From positions 8,556,001-8,620,000 of the forward strand of contig NW_027488370.1 of NCBI RefSeq assembly GCF_051014445.1: a DNA stretch of 64,000 bases, given 5' to 3'. The stretch is from Colletes latitarsis (lineage: Eukaryota; Arthropoda; Insecta; Hymenoptera; Colletidae). Shown piece by piece: positions 26,960 through 38,798 of the stretch (position 1 is the first letter of the stretch; every line of letters begins with the position of its first letter). Made by a program: the position numbers and the translations under genes. The notes below the pieces were generated by a model that saw only the letters and a list, made by a program, of their open reading frames with translations, made no database searches and was not told where the DNA came from.

Positions 26960-27770
26960 TCAGGCTTTTAATTTCGCATATTTCTGATTCTTGATGGCTA
27001 GATCCTGGGCATCAACTGGTTTGGATCACGTAGTAATGTGATGCCACACTGAAACAGTCAATTAATCCTGGTCTTGATAAATATTCTAGAGGAAAACGCA
27101 TGTTTGGTCTGTGTTAGGTCTAGGATTTGCCCTCATCAGGCTCATTCTTTCGCGTTTTTCACATACTTGTTGAACAGATCCTGGATTTTTTCTGGTTCGG
27201 ATCACGTAGTAATGTGCTACCACACTGAAACAGTCGATTAAACCTGGTTTCGATCAATATTTTTGAGGATAGCGCATGTTAGGTCTGGGTTAGGCCTGGG
27301 ATTTTCACTCACCAGACCCATACTTTCGCATTCTTCACATACTTGTTGAACGGATCCTGGGTTTTTTCTGGTTTGGACCACGTAGTAAACTGGTACCACT
27401 CAGAAACAGTCAATTAAACCTGGTTTCGGTCAATATTTTAGAGGATAACGCACGTTAGGTCTGGGTTAGGTCGGGGATTTGCCCTCGTCAGGCTCATACT
27501 TTCGCATATTTCCCATACTTCATGGCTAAATCCTGGGCTTTTTCTGGAGTCGATCACGTATTAATGTGGTAACACACTGAAACTGTCAATTAAATCTGGT
27601 TTCCGTCAATATTTTAGAGGATAACACATGTTAGGTCCAGGTTAGGCCAGGGATTTGCCCACATCAGATTCATACTTTCGCATTCTTCACATACTTGTTG
27701 AACTGATCCTGGGTTTTTTCTGGTTCGGATCACGTAGTAATGTGGTACCACACTGAAACATTCAATTAAA
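26960..27770 (+). repeat. Block duplication J, copy 1
   Basis: Matches 29776-30590 at 2816 bp (exactly 16 monomers), and parts recur at 2640-3290 and 40800-41460. Markers are 'ttttcactcaccagac', 'gaacggatcctggg', 'accactcagaaacagtc' and 'cacgtattaatgtggtaac'. Confidence 0.8.
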
Positions 27771-27849
27771 CCTGGTTTCGATCAATATTTTTGAGGATAA
27801 CGCATGTTAGGTCTGGGTTAGGCCTGGGATTTTCACTCACCAGACTCAT

Positions 27850-28770
27850 ACTTTCGCGTTTTTCACATACTTGTTGAACTGATCCTCGGTTTTTTCTGGT
27901 TTGGATCACGTAGTAACGTGGTATCGCACTGAAACAGTCCATTAAACCTGGTTTCGATCAATATTTTTGAGGATAACGCATGTTAGGTCTAGGTTAGGTC
28001 TGGGATTTGCTCTCGTCAGGCTCTTACTTTCGCATATTTCTGATTCTTGATGGCTAGATCCTGGACTTTTTCTGGATTGGATCACGTAGTAATGTGGTAC
28101 CACACTGAAACAGTCAATTAAACCTGGTCTTGATAAATATTTTAGAGGATAACGCACGTTATGTCTGTGTAAGTTCTGGGATTTGACCTCATCAGGCTCA
28201 GACTATCGCGTTTTTCACATACTTGTTGAACAGATCCTGGTTTTTTTCTGGTTTTGATCACGTAGTAATGTGGTACCACTCTGAAACAGTCGATTAAACC
28301 TTGTTTCTATCAATATTTTATAGGATAACGCATGTTAGGTCTAGGTTAGGTCTGCGATTTGCCCTCATCAGGGTCATATTTTCGCGTTTTTCACATACTT
28401 GTTGATCAGATCCTGGGCTTCCACTGGTTTGGATCACGTAGTAATGTGGTATCGCACTGAAACAGTCCATTAAACCTGGTTTCGATCAATATTTTATAGG
28501 ATAACGCAAGTTAGGTCTGGGATAGGTCTGGGATCTGACCTCATCAGACTCATACTTTCGCTTTTTTCGCATACTTCTTGAACAGATCCAGGGTTTTTTC
28601 TGATTTCGATCACGTAGTAATGTGGTATCACACTGAAACAGTCCATTAAACCTGGTTTCGATCAATATTTTAGAGGATAACACATGTTAGGTCTAGGCTA
28701 GGCCTGGGATTTGCCCTCATCAGACTCATACTTTCGCATTCTTCACATACTTGTTGAACAGATCCTGGGT
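27850..28770 (+). repeat. Block duplication I, copy 1
   Basis: Matches 41750-42670 (offset 13900 bp, across the retrotransposon) and, in part, 31018-31825 (offset 3168 bp, 18 monomers). Markers are 'gaactgatcctcgg', 'cagactatcgcg' and 'gtggtatcgcactg'. Confidence 0.8.
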
Positions 28771-29775
28771 TTTTTCTGGTTCGGATCACGTAGTAATGTG
28801 GTACCACACTGAAACATTCTATTAAACCTGGTCTTGATAAATATTTTAGAGGATAACGCTTGTTAGGTCTGGGTTAGTTCTGGGATGTGCCATCACCGGG
28901 CTCATACTTTCGCATACTTCTCATTCTCGTGGGCCAGATCCTTTTCTTCCACTGGTTTGCATCACGTAGTAATGTGATGCCACACTGAAACAGTCAATTA
29001 ATCCTGGTCTTGATAAATATTTTAGAGGATAACGCAAGTTATGTCTGGGTAAGTTCTGGGATTTGCCCTCATCAGGCTCAGACTTTCGCGTTTTTCACAC
29101 ACTTGTTGAACAGATGCTGGGCTTTTTCTGGTTCGGATCACGTAGTAATGTGGTACCACACTGAAACAGTCGATTAAACCTGGTTTCGGTCAATATTTTT
29201 GAGAATAATTCATGTTTGGTCTGGGTTAGGTCTGGGATTTGCTCTCATGAGGCTAGTACTTTCGCATATTTCTCATACCTGATGGCCAGATTCTAGGCTT
29301 TTTCTGGTTTGGATCACGTAGTAACGTGGTACCACTCTGAAACAGTCGATTAAACCTGGTTTCGATCAATATTTTTGAGGATAACGCATGTAAGGTCTAG
29401 GTTAGGTCTGGGATTTGCTTTCGTCAGGCTCTTACTTTCGCATATTTCTCATTCTTGATGGCTAGATCCTGGACTTTTTCTGGATTGGATCACGTAGTAA
29501 TGTGGTACCACACTGAAACAGTCATTTAAACCTGGTTTCCATGAATATTTTAGACGACAACGCAAGTTAGGTCTGGGATAGGTCTGGGATTTGCCCTCAT
29601 CAGGGTCAGACTTTCGCATTTTCCTCATACTTGTTGAACAGATCCTGGGTTTTTTCTGGGTTGGATCACGCAGTAATGTGGTTCCACACTGGAACAGTCC
29701 ACTAAACCTGGTTTCGGTCAATATTTTTGAGGATAACGCATGTTAGGTCTAGGTTAGGTCTGGGATTTGCTCTCG

Positions 29776-30590
29776 TCAGGCTCATACCTTCGCATATTTC
29801 TCATTCTTGTTGGCCAGATCCTGGGCTTCAACTGGTTTGGATCACGTAGTAATGTGATGCCACACTGAAACAGTCAATTAATCCTGGTCTTGATAAATAT
29901 TCTAGAGGAAAACGCATGTTTGGTCTGGGTTAGGTCTGGGATTTGCCCTCATCAGGCTCATTCTTTCGCGTTTTTCACATACGTGTTGAACAGATCCTGG
30001 ATTTTTTCTGGTTCGGATCACGTAGTAATGTGCTACCACACTGAAACAGTCGATTAAACCTGGTTTCGATCAATATTTTTGAGGATAACGCATGTTAGGT
30101 CTGGGTTAGGCCTGGGATTTTCACTCACCAGACTCATACTTTCGCATTCTTCACATACTTGTTGAACGGATCCTGGGTTTTTTCAGGTTTGGACCACGTA
30201 GTAAAGTGGTACCACTCAGAAACAGTCAATTAAACCTGGTTTCGGTCAATATTTTAGAGGATAACGCATGTTAGGTCTGGGTTAGGTCGGGGATTTGCCC
30301 CCGTCAGGCTCATACTTTCGCATATTTCCCATACTTCATGGCTAGATCCTGGGCTTTTTCTGGATTCGATCACGTATTAATGTGGTAACACACTGAAACT
30401 GTCAATTAAATCTGGTTTCCGTCAATATTTTAGAGGATAACACATGTTAGGTCCAGGTTAGGCCAGGGATTTGCCCACATCAGATTCATACTTTCGCATT
30501 CTTCACATACTTGTTGAACTGATCCTGGGTTTTTTCTGGTTCGGATCACGTAGTAATGTGGTACCACACTGAAACATTCAATTAAACCTG
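29776..30590 (+). repeat. Block duplication J, copy 2
   Basis: Second copy of 26960-27770, with the same marker variants in the same order. Confidence 0.8.
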
Positions 30591-31017
30591 GTCTTGATAA
30601 ATATTTTAGAGGATAACGTATGTTAGGTCTGGGTTAGGTCTAGGATTTGCCCTCATCCGGGTCATACTTTCGCATTCTTCACATACTTTTTGAACAGACC
30701 CTGGGTTTTTTCTGGTTTGGATAACGTAGTAATGTGGTACCACACTGAAAGAGTCGATTAAGCCTGGTTTCGATCAATATTTTTGAGGATAACGCATGTT
30801 AGGTCTAGGTTAGGTCTGGGATTTGCTCTCGCCAGGCTCATACTTACGCATTTTTCACATACATGTTGAACAGATCCCTGGCTCTTTCTGGTTTCGAACA
30901 CGTTGTAAAGTATTACCACACTGAAACGGTCAATTAAACCTGGTTTTGAAGAATATTTTAGGGGATAACGCAAGTTATGTCTGGGATAGGTCTGGGATTT
31001 GCCCTCATCAGGCTCAT

Positions 31018-31825
31018 ACTTTCGCGTTTTTCACATACTTGTTGAACTGATCCTCGGTTTTTTCTGGTTTGGATCACGTAGTAACGTGGCACCACACTGA
31101 AACAGTCCATTAAACCTGGTTTCGATCAATATTTTTGAGGATAACGCATGTTAGGTCTAGGTTAGGTCTGGGATTTGCTCTCGTCAGGCTCTTACTTTCG
31201 CATATTTCTCATTCTTGATGGCTAGATCCTGGACTTTTTCTGGATTGGATCACGTAGTAATGTGGTACCACACTGAAACAGTCAATTAAACCTGGTCTTG
31301 ATAAATATTTTAGAGGATAACGCACGTTATGTCTGTGTAAGTTCTGGGATTTGACCTCATCAGGCTCAGACTATCGCGTTTTTCACATACTTGTTGAACA
31401 GATCCTGGTTTTTTTCTGGTTTTGATCACGTAGTAATGTGGTACCACACTGAAACTGTCCATTAAACCTGGTTTCGATCAATATTTTTGAGGATAACGCA
31501 TGTTAGGTCTAGGTTAGGTCTGCGATTTGCCCTCATCAGGGTCATATTTTCGCGTTTTTCACATACTTGTTGATCAGATCCTGGGCTTCCACTGGTTTGG
31601 ATCACGTAGTAATGTGGTATCGCACTGAAACAGCCCATTAAACCTGGTTTCGATCAATATTTTATAGGATAACGCAAGTTAGGTCTGGGATAGGTCTGGG
31701 ATCTGACCTCATCAGACTCATACTTTCGCATTTTTCGCATACTTCTTGAACAGATCCAGGGTTTTTTCTGATTTCGATCACGTAGTAATGTGGTACCACA
31801 CTGAAACAGTCCATTAAACCTAGTC
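31018..31825 (+). repeat. Block duplication I, copy 2
   Basis: The nearest copy of 27850-28770. It breaks off after 'ccattaaacctagtcttg', where it switches to another monomer type. Confidence 0.75.
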
Positions 31826-33606
31826 TTGATAAATATTTTAGAGGATAACGCGTGTTAGGTCTGGGTTAGTTCTGGGATGTGCCATCACCGGGCTCATACT
31901 TTCGCATACTTCTCATTCTCGTTGGCCAGATCCTTTTCTTCCACTGGTTTGCATCACGTAGTAATGTGATGCCACACTGAAACAGTCAATTAATCCTGGT
32001 CTTGATAAATATTTTCGAGGATAACGCAAGTTATGACTGGGTAAGTTCTGGGATATGCCCTCATCAGGCTCAGACTTTCGCGTTTTTCACACACTTGTTG
32101 AACAGATGCTGGGCTTTTTCTGGTTCGGATCACGTAGTAATGTGGTACCACACTGAAAGAGTCGATTAAGCCTGGTTTCGATCAATATTTTTGAGGATAA
32201 CGCATGTTAGGTCTAGGTTAGGTCTGGGATTTGCTCTCGTCAGGCTCATACTTACGCATTTTTCCCATACTTGTTGAACAGATCCCTGGCTTTTTCTGGT
32301 TTCGATCACGTTGTAAAGTGTTACCACACTGAAACGGTCAATTAAACCTGGTTTTGATGAATATTTTAGGGGATAACGCAAATTATGTCTGGGGTAGGTC
32401 TGGGATTTGCCCTCATCAGGCTCATACTTTCACGTTTTTTGCATACTTGTTGAACTGATCCTCGGTTTTTTCTGGTTTGGATCACGTAGTAATGTAGTAC
32501 CACACTGAAACAGTCCATTAAACCTGGTTTCGATCAATATTTTAGAGGATAACGCAAGTTATGGCTGGGTTAGTTCTGGGATATGCCCTCATCAGGCTCA
32601 GACTTTCGCGTTTTTCACATACTTGTTGAACAGATCCTGGGAGTTTCTGGTTTGGATCACGTTGTAAAGTGTTACCACACTGAAACGGTCAATTAAACCT
32701 GGTTTTGATGAATATTTTAGGGGATAACGCAAATTATGTCTGGGGTAGGTCTGGGATTTGCCCTCATCAGGCTCATACTTTCACGTTTTTTGCATACTTG
32801 TTGAACTGATCCTCGGTTTTTTCTGGTTTGGATCACGTAGTAATGTAGTACCACACTGAAACAGTCCATTAAACCTGGTTTCGATCAATATTTTAGAGGA
32901 TAACGCAAGTTAGGTCTGGGATAGGTCTGGGATTTGCCCTCATCAGGGTCAAATTTTCGCATTTTTCACATACTTGTTGAACAGATCCTGGAACTTTTGC
33001 TTGTTTGGATCACGTAGTAACGTGGTACCACACTGAGACAGTCGATTAAACATGGTTTCGAGCAATATTTTTGAGGATAACGCATGTTTGGTCTAGGTTA
33101 GGTCTGGGATTTGCTCTCGTCAGGATCATACTTACGCATTTTTCCCATACTTCTTGAACAGATCCAGGGTTTTTTCTGATTTCGATCACGTAGTAATGTG
33201 GTACCACCCTGAAACAGTCCATTAAACCTGGTTTCGATCAATATTTTAGAGGATAACACATGTTAGGTATAGGTTAGGCCTGGGATTTGCCCTCATCAGA
33301 CTCATACTTTCGCATTCTTCACATACTTGTTGAACAGATCCTGGGTTTTTTCTGGTTTGGATCTCGTAGTAATGTGGTACCACACTGAAACATTCAATTA
33401 AACTTGGTCTTGATAAATATTTTAGAGGATAACGCATGTTAGGTATGGGTTAGGTCTAGTATTTGCCCTCATCAGGCTCATTCTTTTGCATATTTCTCAT
33501 ACTTGTTGGCTAGATCCTGGGCTTTTTCTAGATTGGATCACGTAGTAATGTCGTACCACACAAAAACAGTCAATTAAACCTGGTTTCCGTCAATATTTTA
33601 GCGGGT

Positions 33607-33771
33607 AACACATGCTAGGTCTAGGATTTGCCCTCATCAGGGTCATACTTTCGCATTTCTCACATACTTGTTGAGCAAATCCTGGGTTTTTTCTGGTTTG
33701 GATCACGCAGTAATGTGGTACCACACAGAAACAGTCCACTAAACCTGGTTTCGGTCAATATTTTTGAGGAT
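33607..33771 (+). repeat. Contracted 165-bp monomer
   Basis: The single 11-mer reads 'catgctaggtctagg', and the anchor-to-anchor length is 165 bp. Its left end matches the contracted monomer at 42930 ('ttagcgg' before the anchor), but its right part differs, so it is probably a recombinant of the same variant. Confidence 0.85.
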
Positions 33772-34475
33772 AACGCATGTTAGGTCTAGGTTAGATCTGG
33801 GATTTGCTCTCCACAGGCTCATACTTTCGCATATTTCTCATTCTTGTTGGCCAGATCCCGGGCTTCCACTGGTTTGGATCACGTAGTAATGTGATGCCAC
33901 ACTGAAACAGTCAGTTAATCCTGGTCTTGATAAATATTTTAGAGGATAACGCAAGTTATGTCTGGGTTAGTTCTGGGATTTGCCCTTATCAGGCTCAGAC
34001 TTTCGCGTTTTTCACATACTTGTTGAACTGATCCTCGGTTTTTTCTGGTTTGGATCACGTAGTAATGTGATGCCACACTGAAACAGTCAATTAATCCTGG
34101 TCTTGATAAATATTTTAGAGGATAACGTATGTTAGGTCTGGGTTAGGTCTAGGATTTGCCCTCGTCAGGGTCATACTTTCGCATTCTTCACATACTTTTT
34201 GAACAGATCCTGGTTTTTTTCTGGTTCGGATCACGTAGTAATGTGGTACCACACTGAAACATTCAATTAATCCTGGTCTTGATAAATATTTTAGAGGATA
34301 ACGCATGTTAGGTCTGGGTTACGTCTGGGATTTGCCCTCATCAGGCTCATACTTTCGCGTTTTTCACATACTTGTTGAACTGATCCTCGGTTTTTTATGG
34401 TTTGGATCACGTAGTAATGTGATGCCACACTGAAACAGACAATTAATCCTGGTCTTGATAAATATTTTAGAGGAT

Positions 34476-35506
34476 AACGCATGTTAGGTCTGGGTTAGGT
34501 CAAGGATTTGCCCTCGTCAGGGTCATACTTTCGCGTTCTTCACATACTTTTTGAGCAGATCCTGGTTTTTTTCTGGTTCGGATCACGTAGTAATGTGGTA
34601 CCACACTGAAACAGTCCATTAAACCTGGTTTCGATCAATATTTTAGAGGATAACGCATGTTAGGTCTGGGTTAGGTCTAGGGTTTGCCATCATCAGGCTC
34701 ATACTTTCGCATACTTCTCATTCTTGTTGGCTAGATCCTGGGCTTCCACTGGTTTGGATCACGTGGTAATGTGATGCCGCACTGAAACAGTCAATTAATC
34801 CTGGTCTTGATAAATATTTTAGAGGGTAACGCAAGTTATGTCTGGGTTAGTTCTGGGATTTGCCCTCATCAGGCTCAGACTTTCGCGTTTTTCACATATT
34901 AGTTGAACAGATCCTGGGTTTTTTCTGGTTCTGATCACGTAGTAATGTGGTACCACAATGAAACATTCAATTAAACCTGGTCTTGATAAATATTTTAGAG
35001 GATAACGCATGTTAGGTCTGGGTTAGGTCTAGGATTTGCCATCATCGGGCTCATACTTTCGCATACTTCTCATTCTTGTTGGCCAGATCCTGGGCTTCCA
35101 CTGGTTTGGATCACGTAGTAATGTGATTCCACCCTGAAACAGTCAATTAATCCTGGTCTTGATAAATATTTTAGAGGATAACGCAAGTTATGTCTGGGTT
35201 AGGTCTGGGATTTGCCCTCATCAGGATCAGACTTTCGCGTTTTTCACATACTTGTTGAACAGATCCTGGGTTTTTTCTGGTTTGGATCACGTAGAAATGT
35301 GTTACCACACTGAAACTGTCGATTAAACCTGGTTTCGATCAATATTTTAGAGAATAATTCATGTTAGGTCTGGGTTAGGTCTGGGATTTGACCTCATCAG
35401 GCTCAGACTTTCGCGTTTTTCACATACTTGTTGAACAGATCCTGGGTTTTTTCTGGTTCCGATCACGTAGTAATGTGGTACCACACTGAAACAGTCGATT
35501 AAACCT
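34476..35506 (+). repeat. Block duplication L, copy 2
   Basis: Near-identical to the first kilobase of the window (offset 34475 bp = 196 monomers minus 21 bp). The two 11-bp contractions at 26050 and 33607 account for most of the 21 bp. Confidence 0.85.
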
Positions 35507-37473
35507 GGTCTTGATAAATATTTTAGAGGATAACGTATGTTAGGTCTGGGTTAGGTCTAGGATTTGCCCTCGTCAGGGTCATACTTTCGCATTCTTCACA
35601 TACTTTTTGAACAGATCCTGGTTTTTTTCTGGTTTGGATCACGTAGTAATGTGATGCCACACTGAAACAGTCAATTAATCCTGGTCTTGATAAATATTTT
35701 AGAGGGTAACGCAAGTTATGTCTGGGTTAGTTCTGGGATTTGCCCTCGTCAGGGTCATACTTTCGCGTTTTTCACATACTTTTTGAACAGATCCTGGTTT
35801 TTTTCTGGTTCGGATCACGTAGAAATGTGTTACCACACTGAAACTGTCGATTAAACCTGGTTTCGATCAATATTTTAGAGAATAATTCATGTTAGGTCTG
35901 GGTTAGGTCTGGGATTTGACCTCATCAGGCTCAGACTTTCGCGTTTTTCACATACTTGTTGAACAGATCCTGGGTTTTTTCTGGTTCGGATCACGTAGTA
36001 ATATGGTACCACACTGAAACAGTCGATTAAACCTGGTTTCGATCAATATTTTAGAGAATAATTCATGTTAGGTCTGGGTTAGGTCTGGGATTTGCTCTCA
36101 TGAGGCTCGTACTTTCGCATATTTCTCATACTTGATGGCCAGATTCTGGGCTTTTTCTGGTTTGGATCACGTAGTAACGTGGTACCACACTGAAACAGTC
36201 GATTAAACCTGGTTTCGATCAATATTTTTGCGGATAACGCAAGTTATGTCTGGGTTAGTCCTGGGATGTGCCATCATCAGGCTCATACTTTCGCATACTT
36301 CTCATTCTCGTTGGCCAGATCCTTTTCTTCCACTGGTTTGGATCACGTAGTAATGTGATGCCACACTGAAACAGTCAATTAATCCTGGTCTTGATAAATA
36401 TTTTAGAGGATAACGCAAGTTATATTTGGGTAAGTTCTGGGAGTTGCCCTCATCAGGCTCAGACTTTCGCGTTTTTCACACACTTGTTGAACAGATCCTG
36501 GGTTTTTTCTGGTTTTGATCACGTAGAAATGTGTTACCACACTGAAACTGTCCACTAAACCTGGTTTCGATCAATATTTTAGAGAATAATTCATGTTAGG
36601 TCTGGGTTAGGTCTGGGATTTGACATCATCAGGCTCAGACGTTCGCGTTTTTCACATACTTGTTGAACAGATCCTGGGTTTTTGCTGGTTCGGATCACGT
36701 AGTAATGTGGTACCACACTGAAACATTCAATTAAACCTGCTCTTGATAAATATTTTAGAGGATAACGTATGTTAGGTCTGGGTTAGGTCTAGGATTTGCC
36801 CTCATCAGGGTCATACTTTCGCATTCTTCACATACTTTTTGAACAGATCCTGGGTTTTTTCTGGTTTGGATAACGTAGTAATGTGGTACCACACTGAGAG
36901 AGTCGATTAAGCCTGGTTTCGATCAATATTTTTGAGGATAACGCATGTTAGGTCTAGGTTAGGTCTGGGATTTGGTCTCGCCAGGCTCATACTTACGCAT
37001 TTTTCACATACTTGCTGAACAGATCCCTGGCTTTTTCTGGTTTCGAACACGTTGTGAAGTGTTACCACACTGAAACGGTCAATTAAACCTGGTTTTGAAG
37101 AATATTTTAGGGGATAACGCAAGTTATGTCTGGGATAGGTCTGGGATTTGCCCTCATCAGGCTCATACTTTCGCGTTTATCACATACTTGTTGAACTGAA
37201 CTTCGGTTTTTTCTGGTTTGGATAACGTAGTAATGTGGTACCACACTGAAAGAGTCGATTAAGCCTGGTTTCGATCAATATTTTTGAGGATAACGCATGT
37301 TAGGTCTAGGTTAGGTCTGGGATTTGCTCTCGCCAGGCTCATACTTACGCATTTTTCACGTACTTGTTGAACAGAACCCTGGCTTTTTCTGGTATCGAAC
37401 ACGTTGTAAAGTGTTACCACACTAAAACGGTCAATTAAACCTGATTTTGATGAATATTTTAGGGGATAACGCA

Positions 37474-37488
37474 AGTTATGTCTGGGAT
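37474..37488 (+). other. Target-site duplication, left copy
   Basis: AGTTATGTCTGGGAT lies immediately before the GC-rich insert and is repeated right after the poly(A) at 38891-38905. A preceding A makes the left limit ambiguous by a base or so. Joining left flank and right copy restores an ordinary monomer, as found intact at about 37112, 41702 and 53305. Confidence 0.93.
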
Positions 37489-37490
37489 GC

Positions 37491-38339
37491 CCGGCGGGCC
37501 GAGTTCGTCGCCTCTATGTGGCAATGGTCCAGTCGGTGGCCCTATACGGGGCCCCCGTCTGGGCGGACGACCTGGCTGCCTCCCGGCGCAGCATGGCTAT
37601 GCTGCGTCGGGTGCAGAGGCGCATGGCGCTCAGGGTCGTCCGCGGGTATCGGACCATGTCACATGAGGCGGCGACGGTTCTAGCGGGGATGCCGCCCATG
37701 GACCTGCTCGCGCGGTCGCACGCGGTGATGTACCGGCACCGCGTCGACCGTCGCGCGGGGGTGGGGGCGGTCCCGGGCGGGCAGGAACCTGCTTGGGGCG
37801 ATTTGAAGCGCCAGGCCCGGCAGTCCGTGTTGCTCGCGTGGCAGGAGCGGCTGGCTCTGCCAACCGCGGGGCACCGGACTGTCGGGGCGGTTCGGCCACT
37901 CCTGAAGGAGTGGCTGGACAGAGGCCATGGCAGCCTCACCTACCGGATGGCACAGGTATTTTCCGGGCATGGCAGCTTCGGAAGATACCTGTGCCGGATA
38001 GGGAAGGAGCCGACGGCGCGTTGCTGCCACTGCGACGCTGAGCAGGACACGGCGGATCATACCCTGGAGGTATGCCCCGCGTGGGAGGGGGAGCGCCGTG
38101 TCCTGGTCGGCGTCGTCGGGCGGGATGTCTCGCTGCCGGGCGTGGTGCGCGCCATGCTCGGCAGCGAGGAGAAGTGGAGGGCCGTGGCCTCCTTCTGCGA
38201 GAACGTAATGTTGCAGAAGGAGGCCGCGGGGAGGGAGCGCGAGCTTCAGCGGCGCGCTGAAGCTCGCGCTCGTGCGGTGGCCCGAGGTCGTCGCCCGGTC
38301 GCGAGGCGTCGCGGGCGGCCGCCTCGGCGTGGCGGATGA
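37491..38339 (+). pseudogene. C-terminal fragment of a non-LTR reverse transcriptase (ORF2 protein)
   Basis: An open frame enters from the truncated 5' end and runs 282 codons to TGA at 38337-38339. In the full protein this part follows the RT catalytic core and is needed in the host of the element to copy RNA at a nicked target. Counting from the codon at 37491, the visible motifs are RRLY (6-9) and LYGAPVW (18-24), seen at the end of the RT domain in R1-type proteins. They are followed by GHGSFGRYL (159-167), a zinc motif C178-X2-C181-X8-H190-X4-C195, and an arginine-rich tail (about 248-282) likely to bind nucleic acid. Full R1 ORF2 proteins are around 1000 residues (family knowledge), so roughly three quarters are missing, including the YADD site. 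The GTG at 37518 and ATG at 37524 are internal codons, not real starts. No frameshift or internal stop is present, which fits a recent insertion. Codon use is far more GC-rich than the surroundings. Confidence 0.9.
38236..38270 (+). other. Hairpin 1, 16-bp perfect inverted repeat at the ORF end
   Basis: The arm at 38236-38251 (AGCGCGAGCTTCAGCG) is perfectly complementary to 38255-38270, with a 3-nt loop (GCG). It lies within the coding sequence, in the codons for the arginine-rich tail. It is the longest perfect inverted repeat seen in the window. Confidence 0.9.
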
Positions 38340-38347
38340 CCTAGGCT

Positions 38348-38378
38348 GGGAGGGGGGTCCTGAGGGGACCCTCCTCCC
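38348..38378 (+). other. Hairpin 2
   Basis: Arms 38348-38360 and 38366-38378 (13 bp, one mismatch) around a 5-nt loop. It starts nine bases after the stop codon. Confidence 0.8.
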
Positions 38379-38393
38379 GCCAGGCGGCGCCGG

Positions 38394-38438
38394 GTCGGAC
38401 CGGTTGGGGGTAGGAGTGCCTCCCCCTACCGGTCCGAC
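38394..38438 (+). other. Hairpin 3
   Basis: Perfect 11-bp arms GTCGGACCGGT (38394-38404) and ACCGGTCCGAC (38428-38438). The interior contains GGGGG (38406-38410) facing CCCCC (38422-38426), which can extend the stem after a T/T mismatch. Confidence 0.85.
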
Positions 38439-38451
38439 GCAAGGGGAGGCA

Positions 38452-38495
38452 CCCTCGGCGGTCTGGTGCGGTCATGAACGCCCGGCCGCCGAGGG
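38452..38495 (+). other. Hairpin 4
   Basis: Perfect 10-bp arms CCCTCGGCGG (38452-38461) and CCGCCGAGGG (38486-38495), with a 24-nt loop. Confidence 0.78.
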
Positions 38496-38515
38496 GTGGA
38501 AACGGGGTCGCGGAC

Positions 38516-38539
38516 GGTTGCGAGTTGGGGCTCGCAGCC
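38516..38539 (+). other. Hairpin 5
   Basis: Arms GGTTGCGAG (38516-38524) and CTCGCAGCC (38531-38539): nine pairs, one of them G-U in RNA, with a 6-nt loop. Confidence 0.72.
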
Positions 38540-38564
38540 GCCACTAAACGCGGCCCCGGGACGG

Positions 38565-38601
38565 ATAGCGGCGGGATGGAGTGGCCCCGTCCCGCCGCTA
38601 T
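38565..38601 (+). other. Hairpin 6
   Basis: Perfect 12-bp arms ATAGCGGCGGGA (38565-38576) and TCCCGCCGCTAT (38590-38601), with a 13-nt loop. Confidence 0.85.
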
Positions 38602-38618
38602 GAGGCAGTGTGTCTACT

Positions 38619-38639
38619 GGGGGGACCGATTGTCCCCCC
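38619..38639 (+). other. Hairpin 7
   Basis: Perfect 8-bp arms GGGGGGAC (38619-38626) and GTCCCCCC (38632-38639), with a 5-nt loop. Confidence 0.75.
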
Positions 38640-38648
38640 GGGGGATGG

Positions 38649-38660
38649 GCGCGAAAGCGC
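38649..38660 (+). other. Hairpin 8, GNRA tetraloop
   Basis: GCGC-GAAA-GCGC: a 4-bp stem closed by GAAA, a classic stable GNRA tetraloop, often used in RNA tertiary contacts or protein recognition. Confidence 0.7.
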
Positions 38661-38667
38661 GGGCACG

Positions 38668-38713
38668 GGGAGGATACCGGAAGAATGCTTCGAGCGATTC
38701 CCGGTATCCTCCC
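38668..38713 (+). other. Hairpin 9
   Basis: Perfect 13-bp arms GGGAGGATACCGG (38668-38680) and CCGGTATCCTCCC (38701-38713). The 20-nt interior can pair further (GAAT with ATTC). Confidence 0.87.
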
Positions 38714-38756
38714 AAAGCGTGCCGAAGGGTCACCGTGGGGTTTTTAGTGGGTAGGT

Positions 38757-38784
38757 CCCGCGCCTGTCGTTGTACGGGCGCGGG
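38757..38784 (+). other. Hairpin 10
   Basis: Perfect 8-bp arms CCCGCGCC (38757-38764) and GGCGCGGG (38777-38784), with a 12-nt loop. Confidence 0.72.
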
Positions 38785-38798
38785 GAATCCCACACACC

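Larger units (their letters stand above)
26201..37473 (+). repeat. Satellite domain 5, homogenised family left of the insertion
   Basis: 176-bp monomers of the family shared with 1-3300 and 38.9-64 kb. Two classes are prominent. One reads 'gcaagttatgtctggg...cagactttcgcg'. The other reads 'catcatcaggctcatac...cttctcattcttg...ttccactgg' and lacks the palindrome. Block copies at offsets of 2816 and 3168 bp lie between 26.9 and 31.8 kb. No gene seen before the retrotransposon. Confidence 0.95.

Noticed and set aside
344..37474. Dozens of antisense open frames of 63-123 codons, many near-identical
   Set aside because: They sit at a constant phase of the 176-bp satellite. 176 is not a multiple of three, so each is closed within one or two monomers, and none has domain-like composition, introns or a start context kept apart from the repeat itself.
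37518..37526. GTG or ATG as a genuine start of the RT fragment
   Set aside because: The frame is open to the truncated 5' junction and residues upstream (RRLY) belong to the conserved protein, so these are internal codons.
37514..38544. Several overlapping open frames in other frames and on the other strand of the GC-rich insert
   Set aside because: Shadows caused by high GC content (few stop codons). Only the 37491-38339 plus-strand frame carries recognisable reverse transcriptase and zinc motifs.
38348..38639. Bacterial-type rho-independent terminators
   Set aside because: The hairpins lack following T-runs, and the context is a eukaryotic non-LTR element in a satellite array.
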